Source of the DNA: a virus
Virus record (IMG/VR): IMGVR_UViG_3300037042_002677
Location: 1-20,256 of that record
Direction: 5' to 3' (one strand)
Length of the DNA: 20,256 bases
A program made the position numbers and the translations under genes. Position 1 is the first letter of the stretch. The number at the start of each line of letters is the position of its first letter. The notes under the pieces were generated by a model. It was not told the origin of the DNA. It saw only the letters and a program-made list of their open reading frames with translations, and ran no database searches. Below, piece by piece: positions 13,731-19,771 of the stretch.

Positions 13731-14047
13731 CTTTTTAAATAGTGAAAGTTAAATTCTTCAATTATTTTTACTAAACCTTCTGCAAACTCCATTGTGTTCA
13801 TAGTATCAAATTCAAGATATTTGTTTGTACAGTGTTCAATGTATAAAATGCCATCAGGCTTAAGTAATTCAGTTATTTTTACTAAATGCTGGTATACTGG
13901 TAGTAACCAATCCCATGAATCTGTAAATTTTAGTTCTTCAGCTAAAGATTCTTGCATCATTGAGAACTGTTCATATTTTGTTGAACCTCCTATGTATGTA
14001 AATAGTGCTATTGTTTTGTTTATTTCTGTTTTAGTTAATGTTTTCAT
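13727..14047 (-). CDS. hypothetical protein, Phage ABA sandwich-like
   Basis: 106 residues. The order N.TIALFTYIGG, then DSWDWLLPVYQHLVKITELL, then a short strand (ILYIEHCTNKYLEF) and a C-terminal helix (EGLVKIIEEFNFHYLKR) resembles the family called Phage ABA sandwich domain, typified by IAEFMGG ... YHSSWDWLMPVVEKI. Its function is unknown. ATGA overlap with the SF2 helicase downstream. Confidence 0.7.
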   Translation of the reverse strand: MKTLTKTEINKTIALFTYIGGSTKYEQFSMMQESLAEELKFTDSWDWLLPVYQHLVKITELLKPDGILYIEHCTNKYLEFDTMNTMEFAEGLVKIIEEFNFHYLKR

Positions 14048-14051
14048 AATT

Positions 14052-14462
14052 TTATTTTAAGTAACCTAATGTTCTTGCTTCTGCAGGATTTAAATGTATC
14101 CAATTATGACAGTTTCTACATGCTGCTTTCCAAGTGGATTGCACTAAGTAGAATGCATCTCTGTTAGAGCCGGCAAATGTATGGTGTACATCAGTAGCAC
14201 CATTCATACAACCGGCCACAGAGACCTGACATATTGGATTTTCAGTAAGAAATCTTTCTCTCAACTTGAGATACTCAGCATCTTTCTTTTTTCTTTTAGA
14301 AGAAACCTGAGGGATTTTATAATCAGTTGGTTTCTGTATATTTTCTTTATTCTTGGGATTTTGGCAACTCCAACAATATTTACAATACTTAAATCCCTCA
14401 TGGTTCTTCCATATAACAGTCATCTTCTGACAACCATCACATTCTTTAAGCTTTACATTCAT
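14052..14462 (-). CDS. HNH nuclease, NinG/Rap-like
   Basis: 136 residues. A cysteine-rich N-terminus (C8-C11, then C27, C30, C33) forms a probable zinc ribbon. A basic linker (SSKRKKKDAEYLKLRERF) precedes the nuclease domain: NPICQVSVAGC (C78, C85), the catalytic VHH (H93, H94), then C115-C118-H119 and a terminal H123. This is the NinG/Rap architecture; lambda NinG is a structure-selective endonuclease that cuts recombination branches. With the Sak4-type ATPase, NinB-like protein and SF2 helicase it makes up a recombination set. The start overlaps the upstream gene by 17 bases. Confidence 0.85.
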   Translation of the reverse strand: MNVKLKECDGCQKMTVIWKNHEGFKYCKYCWSCQNPKNKENIQKPTDYKIPQVSSKRKKKDAEYLKLRERFLTENPICQVSVAGCMNGATDVHHTFAGSNRDAFYLVQSTWKAACRNCHNWIHLNPAEARTLGYLK

Positions 14463-14955
14463 TCTTAAGTCCTTTTAACTGAATTTGTGGCTCTTCTAAA
14501 CTTAAAAAGTTTTTAGGTAACACGCCTTCAGCTATAAAGATACTAATAATTTGCTCTTTATTAATCTTTAAATCTTTAAAAGTTAAAGTATTCTTAAAAG
14601 TATTATCTGTCTCTGTTTCAGACAGTAAGAATTGAGTGATAGGACTATTTGGAAACAAAGATTGGAAGATAAAATTGCTGTGAGCAATAGTTACCTGCTG
14701 TTTAAACTTATTAAGTATAACCTGTGCTCTTTTATAAACATTGATTATTCTTTGTTTCTTTTTACTACAAATTGTAGCAAGTTCTGTTTCTGTAAGTGCA
14801 TCTAGTCCATATAGTGCCCTCTTGTAGAGATAATTCTGATATTGAGAATAAGAATCAAATTCATACTGCATTGTAGTAGGTCTTTGATTTGTTAGTTGAT
14901 AATTCTCAAGTTTTCCTGAATACTCAAGTTTTTGTTTTCTGTTTTGCTTTTCCAT
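14446..14955 (-). CDS. conserved hypothetical protein (169 aa), basic helical core
   Basis: 169 residues. A conserved-looking core YEFDSYSQYQNYLYKRALYG at about 31-50 is followed by a helical basic region (ATICSKKKQRIINVYKRAQV, then ILNKFKQQVT). This segment is the sort of basic helix pair that could bind nucleic acid. The C-terminal half is polar. I recall the YKRALYGL..L...E motif from other Bacteroidota phages but know of no function. It is the first gene after a terminator and a (TTTA)n leader and overlaps the HNH nuclease gene. Confidence 0.75.
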   Translation of the reverse strand: MEKQNRKQKLEYSGKLENYQLTNQRPTTMQYEFDSYSQYQNYLYKRALYGLDALTETELATICSKKKQRIINVYKRAQVILNKFKQQVTIAHSNFIFQSLFPNSPITQFLLSETETDNTFKNTLTFKDLKINKEQIISIFIAEGVLPKNFLSLEEPQIQLKGLKNECKA

Positions 14956-14970
14956 AAAATATACAATTAA

Positions 14971-14990
14971 TAAATAAATAAATAAATAAG
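14971..14990. repeat. tetranucleotide repeat (TAAA)n in the leader of the 14955 gene
   Basis: Five tandem 4-base units, the last imperfect (TAAA x4, TAAG), lie 16 bases upstream of the start of the 169-aa gene. On the coding strand this reads as a TTTA series serving as an A/T-rich leader. Copy number could vary by slippage, altering distance between terminator and start. Confidence 0.7.
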
Positions 14991-15010
14991 AAAAGGGGGA
15001 TTGCTCCCCC
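14986..15010 (-). terminator. intrinsic terminator after the 154-aa gene, GNRA loop
   Basis: On the minus strand GGGGGA, loop GCAA, TCCCCC (15010-14995) is a perfect 6-bp stem closed by a GNRA tetraloop and followed by TTTTCTTATTT. It ends transcripts from the gene at 15032-15496. Confidence 0.88.
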
Positions 15011-15031
15011 TAATCACCTTGAACAAAATGA

Positions 15032-15496
15032 TTATAAATCAAAATCTTCATTTGGTTTAAGTGCAGATACTTTCTTTTCTGCAACATAAGCCTCACTAAT
15101 ATCATCACCATTGGTGTGTTGGATCATTTCATCATCAGCATCTGTAAAAATAGTATAGAAGTGTTTTCTATAAATCTTTTTACCATTTTTAGTACAGATG
15201 ATTCCTGTTTGCCCGGCTACCTTAAGATCAAGATCAGGATTTGTCTTATTAAATGGTTCAGTTTGTTCCACTATGATAATCTTTCCTGGTAATTCTTGAG
15301 TTTCAAAGAAACCTGCTTTCTTTAAGTCTTCAATAGTTCCGGGTATAAGAGCAGATACTGCTTTTCTTCTTAAAAATCCCTTGCTATCAAATAAACTTCT
15401 TTCTTGTTCTACACGGATAAATCCGTACTCTGAATTTTTTGAGGTATGAATTACCCCACCTGTGCTATTACCTAGCACAATTGTTTTACCGTCCAT
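15032..15496 (-). CDS. conserved phage protein, possible ssDNA-binding (acidic C-terminus)
   Basis: 154 residues. EYGFIRVEQERSLFDSKGFL at about 23-42 and VSALIPGTIEDLKKAGF are strongly patterned, followed by LPGKIIIVEQTEPFN, DLKVAGQTGIICT and KKIYRKHFYTIFTDADDEM. I recall this pattern as widespread in Bacteroidota phages without a firm function. The beta-rich body and the acidic, aromatic C-terminal end (PNEDFDL) resemble single-stranded-DNA-binding proteins, but this is only a suggestion. It has a dedicated terminator, so it may be transcribed at its own level. Confidence 0.75.
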   Translation of the reverse strand: MDGKTIVLGNSTGGVIHTSKNSEYGFIRVEQERSLFDSKGFLRRKAVSALIPGTIEDLKKAGFFETQELPGKIIIVEQTEPFNKTNPDLDLKVAGQTGIICTKNGKKIYRKHFYTIFTDADDEMIQHTNGDDISEAYVAEKKVSALKPNEDFDL

Positions 15497-15534
15497 AAAA
15501 TTTTTGAATTGGTGTTTGACTTATTTTGACCGCC

Positions 15535-15807
15535 TTAATCTTTTAAGGAATCACTTAGATCAATAATATCATCAAAAGGAATGTCATCAGACTCTATCTC
15601 ATTGATATTATTGTCATCATCTACAAGATAATCAAAATCATATTGTTTTTCAACAGTATTTCTTGATATTGCTGAGTCTGTGAAAGGGTTTAATGCATAA
15701 TCTCCAGCATCTACTGACATAAGGAATTGAATGTCTAAATCTGTTAAATCTAGATACTGTTCAACTGTCAAATAAATAACTTTTCCGTTTGGAAGCTGGT
15801 ATAACAT
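15535..15807 (-). CDS. conserved small acidic phage protein (90 aa)
   Basis: 90 residues. The first 50 (MLYQLPNGKVIYLTVEQYLD, LTDLDIQFLMSVDAGDYALN) match a short protein I recall as very common in Bacteroidota phages. The rest is a disordered acidic tail containing DDIPFDDI, which echoes the DDDIPF tail of bacterial SSB but is internal. Unknown function. It is followed after 38 bases by the possible ssDNA-binding gene. Confidence 0.8.
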   Translation of the reverse strand: MLYQLPNGKVIYLTVEQYLDLTDLDIQFLMSVDAGDYALNPFTDSAISRNTVEKQYDFDYLVDDDNNINEIESDDIPFDDIIDLSDSLKD

Positions 15808-15893
15808 TATATATAATTATATTGAAGTAAATGTATAACATAAATAAATATATGTCAGCTTCTATAAATAATAATGAATACTATATAGCTACA

Positions 15894-15920
15894 ATAAAAA
15901 GGGAGATCTTAGACCTCCCC
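15894..15920 (-). terminator. intrinsic terminator after the 139-aa gene
   Basis: On the minus strand GGGAG and CTCCC (arms 15919-15915 and 15905-15901) enclose a 9-base loop, GTCTAAGAT, and are followed by TTTTTATT. It lies about 40 bases after the stop at 15961. The remaining 86 bases to the next start at 15807 are A/T-rich with only weak promoter-like boxes. Confidence 0.8.
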
Positions 15921-15960
15921 TATTATTTGTTAGGAAAAGCATATCCAGAGATATACTGTC

Positions 15961-16380
15961 TTAAATTTCATCTATAACTGTAAGATATTCAGCAGAAACA
16001 TATGTTATATCTTTTTTTCTTGTACCATCTTCTAGAATATTAGTATATTCAACCATATAAGTACTGTATTCATGGTATCCTCTAAAACCCTGAATTGATA
16101 CAATAATATTATCATCAATACATAAATCACTGTTACCAATTAAATCTTTGTTGGAACTATAACTCATTTGATTAATAGGCATGTAACACAATGTACCATC
16201 TGGAATAACTTCCGGTAACTTACTAGCTATCATCAACTTAAAGAAATGTTGTATAGCTTGACTACTACTACATAGCATAGGAGTAAGTAACTTTACAAAC
16301 TCTGCACTATTAGGATGTTTAATAATAGACTCCAATGCTTTAGCAACATCGGAGTCTTCATAATTTACTGATATATTCAT
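15961..16380 (-). CDS. hypothetical protein (139 aa)
   Basis: 139 residues. A helical N-terminal half (VAKALESIIKHPNSAEFVKL, SQAIQHFFKLMIASKLPEVI) is followed by a beta-rich half with CIDDNIIVSIQGFRGYHEYS and a closing ITYVSAEYLTVIDEI. No catalytic or binding motif recognised. It begins 2 bases after the upstream stop. Confidence 0.7.
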   Translation of the reverse strand: MNISVNYEDSDVAKALESIIKHPNSAEFVKLLTPMLCSSSQAIQHFFKLMIASKLPEVIPDGTLCYMPINQMSYSSNKDLIGNSDLCIDDNIIVSIQGFRGYHEYSTYMVEYTNILEDGTRKKDITYVSAEYLTVIDEI

Positions 16381-16382
16381 AG

Positions 16383-16595
16383 TTAATCATTTAGTCTTCT
16401 ATAATCCATAATCTTTTCTATTAGACCTTCATTATAATGTGTAAACCATTTCTTATCAGGTATCCTATGATTTATTACAGTAACTTCATCGGGATAATAA
16501 GTTGATCTTGCACCTGTTCTAATTTCTCTTTCATCTAAGTCTTTGATATTTACATTAAAATCAAAGCCTAATACTGAATTAATAACATCATCCAT
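16383..16595 (-). CDS. hypothetical protein (70 aa)
   Basis: 70 residues, acidic, opening MDDVINSVLGFDFNVNIKDL, with a charged middle (DEREIRTGARSTYYPDEVTV) and a C-terminal helix (NEGLIEKIMDYRRLND). Unrecognised. It follows the tRNA and pseudoknot region and leads a pair with the gene at 15961. Confidence 0.7.
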   Translation of the reverse strand: MDDVINSVLGFDFNVNIKDLDEREIRTGARSTYYPDEVTVINHRIPDKKWFTHYNEGLIEKIMDYRRLND

Positions 16596-16617
16596 AATTA
16601 TAAGTTTAAGTTAAGGT

Positions 16618-16664
16618 AAACAGACTATTACACCTTTTGTCTGTTTAATGCGGATATAGGTGCA
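16618..16664 (-). ncRNA. predicted pseudoknot just after the tRNA-Arg
   Basis: An 8-bp perfect stem AAACAGAC/GTCTGTTT (arms 16646-16639 and 16625-16618 on the minus strand) has a 13-base loop. Within the loop GGTGTA (16634-16629) can pair with TGCACC (16664-16659), eight bases beyond the tRNA 3' end, giving an H-type pseudoknot. One pair is G-U only when read from the minus strand and would be an A-C mismatch otherwise, which supports that orientation. Possible roles: tRNA 3' processing, transcript protection or weak termination. Confidence 0.5.
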
Positions 16665-16672
16665 CGCAACTG

Positions 16673-16746
16673 TGATTCCGCTTGGATTCAAACCAAGGAC
16701 CTATGCCTTAGAAGGGCAGTGCTCTATTCAGCTGAGCTACAGAACC
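16673..16746 (-). tRNA. tRNA-Arg (anticodon TCT)
   Basis: 74 nt on the minus strand. The acceptor stem GGTTCTG pairs with CGGAATC (two G-U pairs). The D-arm is GCTC...GAGC. The anticodon loop CTTCTAA carries TCT and reads AGA, a codon well suited to this A/T-rich genome. The T-arm is CTTGG-TTTGAAT-CCAAG and the discriminator is A. CCA is not encoded, and the outermost anticodon-stem pair (27-43) is a C-U mismatch. It lies 9 bases after the stop of the AT-hook-like gene, so it is cut out of an mRNA transcript. Confidence 0.93.
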
Positions 16747-16755
16747 AAAGAAATA

Positions 16756-17142
16756 TTAAATTTCTTCTTGATGTAAGTATTTACCAAACTTGTTAAGCAT
16801 TATTCTTGATAATACATCAACTGAACCTTCTACATCTTGCAATGTTAAACTTCCTGCATGATATTCTATGTTAGCTAAATGTTGAATAAGATAACTTAAC
16901 TGACCACTTACAGTAGTTAACATGTAAGTATGTTGATCATATGCCTCATTTAATTGAGCATTTAAACCTTGAACAACTTGAGCATGCATTTTATCAAACT
17001 CTGTTTCCATATACTCTAATGCCTCAACTCTTTGATATAGCATTGCTAATTCAAGTCTTTGAGCAGCAGCACTACCTGGCTTAGGTTCTTGAACAATTGT
17101 AGATGTTTTCTTTGGTCTCCCAGGTTTTCTTTTTTCAGTCAT
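16756..17142 (-). CDS. AT-hook-like coiled-coil protein
   Basis: 128 residues. The N-terminus KRKPGRPKK (residues 4-12) is a canonical AT-hook (central Gly-Arg-Pro flanked by basic residues), which inserts into the minor groove of A/T-rich DNA. It is followed by a long helical region (about 25-100; LELAMLYQRVEALEYMETEF, LNEAYDQHTYMLTTVSGQLS) suited to a coiled coil, and a C-terminal helix. In a 70% A/T genome this could be a chromatin-like or regulatory protein. The motif is short and can occur by chance in basic tails. Confidence 0.7.
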   Translation of the reverse strand: MTEKRKPGRPKKTSTIVQEPKPGSAAAQRLELAMLYQRVEALEYMETEFDKMHAQVVQGLNAQLNEAYDQHTYMLTTVSGQLSYLIQHLANIEYHAGSLTLQDVEGSVDVLSRIMLNKFGKYLHQEEI

Positions 17143-17144
17143 TT

Positions 17145-17396
17145 TTACTGTTTTATTGTTAAAAAATATAATGCAATTGCAACCACTGCAATCACAAACC
17201 CTACTAATGTTGCCTGAAATGGCACCATTCTCTTTTCAAAATCAATTTGATCTTCAATAGATGCAATTTTAAATTGTAAATCTGATTGATATACTGCTTT
17301 GATATTTGGATCAGCATCAGTATCATGGATACTGTCTAATCTTGCTTGTACTTCTGCTCTTAGCTTTATTAGCTTTTTAATTTTTCTGTTTACCAT
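17145..17396 (-). CDS. tail-anchored membrane protein (83 aa)
   Basis: 83 residues: a charged helical N-terminal domain (KKLIKLRAEVQARLDSI ... FKIASIEDQIDFEKRM) and one transmembrane helix at about 60-79 (FQATLVGFVIAVVAIALYFL) ending three residues from the C-terminus. The topology suggests a cytoplasmic coiled-coil anchored in the inner membrane. The gene begins 7 bases inside the upstream gene. Function unknown. Confidence 0.7.
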   Translation of the reverse strand: MVNRKIKKLIKLRAEVQARLDSIHDTDADPNIKAVYQSDLQFKIASIEDQIDFEKRMVPFQATLVGFVIAVVAIALYFLTIKQ

Positions 17397-17704
17397 GTTG
17401 TTACTTCATTTAAGTTTAAGTCTATTTTAGGCAAATGCATATCTAGCATCTCCTGTTTTCTATTTAATTGTTTTTCAATATTATAGTCTATTTTCATCAT
17501 CTCAAGTGCAGACATAAATGAAGACATTTCATCATGTTTAAGAGTGCCTTCAATTCTCCATCCTTGCTTACCATTGTGAATAGTAGCAATTGTTCCATAC
17601 TTCTTATTTAGGACTTCTCCATCAATATCTCTAATCTTGATATTTAATTTTATAAAGTATCCGTAGCTATATTGATGATAACCAAATCTGATTGATTTAT
17701 TCAT
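17390..17704 (-). CDS. hypothetical protein (104 aa)
   Basis: 104 residues. The beta-rich first half (FGYHQYSYGYFIKLNIKIRD, YGTIATIHNGKQGWRIEG) is followed by a helix (DEMSSFMSALEMMKIDYNIE) and a polar tail. No recognised family. It begins 1 base after the stop of the 17706-17990 gene. Confidence 0.7.
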   Translation of the reverse strand: MNKSIRFGYHQYSYGYFIKLNIKIRDIDGEVLNKKYGTIATIHNGKQGWRIEGTLKHDEMSSFMSALEMMKIDYNIEKQLNRKQEMLDMHLPKIDLNLNEVTTW

Positions 17705-17705
17705 A

Positions 17706-17990
17706 TTAATCTATTTTAGGAAGTTCTTGAATCTGACGCATATAATCTGTAACATCTGCAGAGGTTAAATAACCTTCTACATCACTAGTAACCGGTGTAT
17801 CATAACATAATACACTGAACTTTTTCCCGGGAGGGAATTTTATAACTGCAATTTCATATTTACCAACCATACCACCTTTTGTATATGGTCCAGATACACA
17901 ACTAATACCATAGTTGTTATCAAACATAAGAGCTGCACCTACACCACCTCCATCTGTCTTTTCAAATGTTAAATCTTTAAATTCTTTCAT
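17706..17990 (-). CDS. conserved phage protein, paralogue of the gene at 19996
   Basis: I start at the internal ATG at 17990 (94 residues, MKEFKDLTFEKTDGGGVGAA), because the first 29 codons of the longer frame overlap a better frame and look non-native. The signature FDNNYGISCVSGPY, then YEIAVIKF, CYDTPVTSDVEGYLT and VTDYMRQIQELP is one I recall as common in Bacteroidota phages (type MxFDNGYGVSV...YELAV...CYDTPIT.DV.GYLT). Function unknown. A second, diverged copy lies at 19996-20256, on the other side of the structured RNA region. Confidence 0.8.
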   Translation of the reverse strand: MKEFKDLTFEKTDGGGVGAALMFDNNYGISCVSGPYTKGGMVGKYEIAVIKFPPGKKFSVLCYDTPVTSDVEGYLTSADVTDYMRQIQELPKID

Positions 17991-18093
17991 TGTGTTTAGT
18001 TTTTCTTGTGTATTTCTTCTTGTTCTTGTATATGACAGGCTTAGTTGCTTGCCATATTTCCTGCATTGTAACTTCAATCTTTTTCATAATCAT
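17977..18093 (-). CDS. small basic protein (38 aa)
   Basis: Start ATG at 18093, two bases after the upstream stop (18087 is an alternative). 38 residues, MIMKKIEVTMQEIWQATKPV then a lysine/arginine-rich tail (YKNKKKYTRKTKHNERI). Short proteins ending in KP...KNKKKYxRK are a type I recall from Bacteroidota phages. It overlaps the next gene by 14 bases. Possibly nucleic-acid binding; function unknown. The longer frame from 18174 is rejected because it would swallow the gene upstream. Confidence 0.6.
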   Translation of the reverse strand: MIMKKIEVTMQEIWQATKPVIYKNKKKYTRKTKHNERI

Positions 18094-18095
18094 AG

Positions 18096-18224
18096 TTATT
18101 TTGTTAATGCTAGTACTATAGGTACAATATACATTGCATCTATACATAAGCATTGGATTGTTTTTCCAATCCATTGAGTTCTTTTCTGTGCCTTGAAATT
18201 TGGCAAAATCATTAGTGTAATCAT
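18096..18224 (-). CDS. small membrane-type protein (42 aa)
   Basis: ATG at 18224, TAA at 18096; 42 residues beginning MITLMILPNFKAQKRTQWIG and ending in a hydrophobic segment (CIDAMYIVPIVLALTK). It follows the terminator of the 18277 gene and has a leader with three AAACT units. The tight fit to the next gene (2 bases) supports it. Confidence 0.55.
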   Translation of the reverse strand: MITLMILPNFKAQKRTQWIGKTIQCLCIDAMYIVPIVLALTK

Positions 18225-18261
18225 AGTTTAGTTTAGTTTAGATTAGTAATTAATTATAAAA

Positions 18262-18292
18262 AAAAATAAAGTGATACTATTGATAGTACCAC
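18262..18292 (-). terminator. intrinsic terminator embedded in the end of the 78-aa gene
   Basis: On the minus strand GTGGTACTA, loop TCAA, TAGTATCAC (18292-18271) forms a 9-bp stem with one G-U pair, followed by TTTATTTTTTTTTAT. The stem encodes the last codons (Trp-Tyr-Tyr-Gln) and stop of the 18277-18513 gene, so the coding sequence and the terminator coincide. Confidence 0.88.
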
Positions 18293-18513
18293 TCATTTAA
18301 CATATCACCCATTATTTCTTCAATAAGGGCATTGTCATGCATTTCTTGTGCTATTTCTCCATTGAACTTAAATCTATGTTCTATGGGTTTATTAGCTTGT
18401 ACTCTTATTTTGTTTCTTACAACCATTTTAAGAGTATTTCGGAGATGATTGATATCCATTGTATCAATATCTACTTTTTGACCATTCTTCATAGTCCAAT
18501 AAACTGTTTCCAT
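18277..18513 (-). CDS. conserved phage hypothetical protein (78 aa)
   Basis: 78 residues opening METVYWTMKNGQKVDIDTMD, then INHLRNTLKMVVRNKIRVQA and a helical C-terminus ending EEIMGDMLNEWYYQ. The YWT.K.G.K.D.D.MD..HLRN.LKM..RN pattern is one I recall from a familiar small protein of Bacteroidota phages, function unknown. It is the first gene read after the long structured RNA region, about 20 bases past the last conserved RNA element, and ends in an embedded terminator. Confidence 0.8.
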   Translation of the reverse strand: METVYWTMKNGQKVDIDTMDINHLRNTLKMVVRNKIRVQANKPIEHRFKFNGEIAQEMHDNALIEEIMGDMLNEWYYQ

Positions 18514-18531
18514 AAATATAGTTTAAATTAA

Positions 18532-18700
18532 TCCCTCTGCACTCAGTTGTAGTGTAAGTTTCAGTCAGGTTATAAAAAAGATTATCAGTCTTCTTTAATC
18601 AAAACCCTGCGTAACATCTTTCTAGTGATAAAATCTAGTAGGGGTGCGTACATACATTACAACTGCTCACCCTTGGGAAGTGAGTTGTGGTGCATTACAA
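18532..18700 (-). repeat. structured RNA module, copy 1
   Basis: Three helices: outer TGCAC/GTGCA (18538-18542 with 18690-18694), hairpin CTCAC/GTGAG (18666-18670 with 18680-18684) with nine-base loop CCTTGGGAA (plus-strand reading), and a long arm CAGTTGTAGTG/CATTACAACTG (18544-18554 with 18655-18665) that carries a 100-base structured insert. TCCC at 18532-18535 can pair with GGGA of the hairpin loop. Confidence 0.75.
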
Positions 18701-18794
18701 AACCTTCGTTGAGTATATTATCTGTGCACAAATAATATATCCATTTATTGTTTTGAGTGTAACTACCTAATGGTCCAGTTTTAGTACACTGTTC

Positions 18795-18863
18795 TCCCTC
18801 TGCACTCTACTTATTTTGCAAAATTAGTAGTCTCACCTTGGGAATGAGAAATGGTGCATTACT
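18795..18863 (-). repeat. structured RNA module, copy 2 (compact)
   Basis: The same three helices in 69 bases: TGCAC/GTGCA (18801-18805 with 18854-18858), CTCA/TGAG (18832-18835 with 18845-18848) around the identical loop CCTTGGGAA, and a simple arm at 18807-18830 (CTACT..TAGTAG, 10 pairs and one mismatch) without insert. The arm sequence differs from copies 1 and 3 but its pairing is kept. TCCC (18795-18798) again matches the loop GGGA. Confidence 0.75.
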
Positions 18864-19771
18864 ATTTGAAAGGCTGAGTATTTGACCTTTCATGTTGTTA
18901 TCATTAAGAGTTTCCTCTATATATACACACTTGTATTTCTACAAGTAAACAACATGCTCAATGATTTATAGTATCATCATACTTTTACTTACCAATGCAA
19001 TAAGTTTCTTTTCACACCAACTTCCTTGCGAGATACACAGGTTGCACCCTGTTAGCTAGATATTACTTAGTCCCTTTACATAAACCTTGCGAGTCTTCTG
19101 TACCTACATATTGCAGTAGGATAAGAGCATTTTCATTGATAAGTGTTTGAACGTTTTTTGCTTATATCTGTTAAGATTTAGTTAAGCGGTTCAGGAGAAT
19201 GAGGGAAGTAGTCCAAACTTTATGTAACATGCTACCTTTTGAGTAGTTTAGTTACAACTTCCTTCTGCTTTAAGCTGCCAAGCTTACTTACTGTTTGATG
19301 TAAATACACACTATTTCTAGTAGCATACAGAACATCTCACTAATAACAACTTCCATCTTGGCAAGATGTACTATTGTTACCTATTGCACTTTCTATTGAC
19401 ATTTCTGTCTCAACTTCCTACCTGTTAGAAAGTCTACATCTCTATGCATCAACCGTTAGGCCACTAGCACACCAAAATGTAGGTAGTTACAATACTCTTC
19501 AGTAGACAGGATTACTCCTGCGCAATATGTTACCAACACATCACTTTATACCATCACTGGTTTATCCTATGGTCACGAGAGCTGACCTATTGTTTCAGTA
19601 GTTCCACAAGGAAACTTAACGCACACACCATGAGTATCTAAACTCTGAGGGTAACAATATTGTGTACTTATATCAGGACTCTTACCTGCAAATCCCTACA
19701 TAGTCAATAGGAATGGCTTTCTCATACTAAACTGACTTGCAAATCAGAATAGAATGATAATCTTTAAGGTT

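Noticed and set aside
15497-15534. TTTGACTTATTTTGAC double motif as a second copy of the operator at 10414-10468
   Set aside because: Only the short core (A)GTCAAA is shared, the palindromic part is missing, and no promoter box accompanies it.
16618-16664. HDV-like (theta) ribozyme after the tRNA
   Set aside because: Only two of the required helices can be drawn; there is no room for P3 or P4 and no recognisable catalytic core, so I list it only as a pseudoknot.
17991-18077. N-terminal extension of the 17706 gene to 18077
   Set aside because: Its first 29 codons lie over the small basic gene 17977-18093, and the family pattern begins at the internal MKEF start. The short start gives only a 14-base overlap.
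18094-18174. Upstream extension of the small basic gene to 18174
   Set aside because: It would run through the 42-aa frame at 18096-18224, whose stop lies two bases before the preferred start at 18093.
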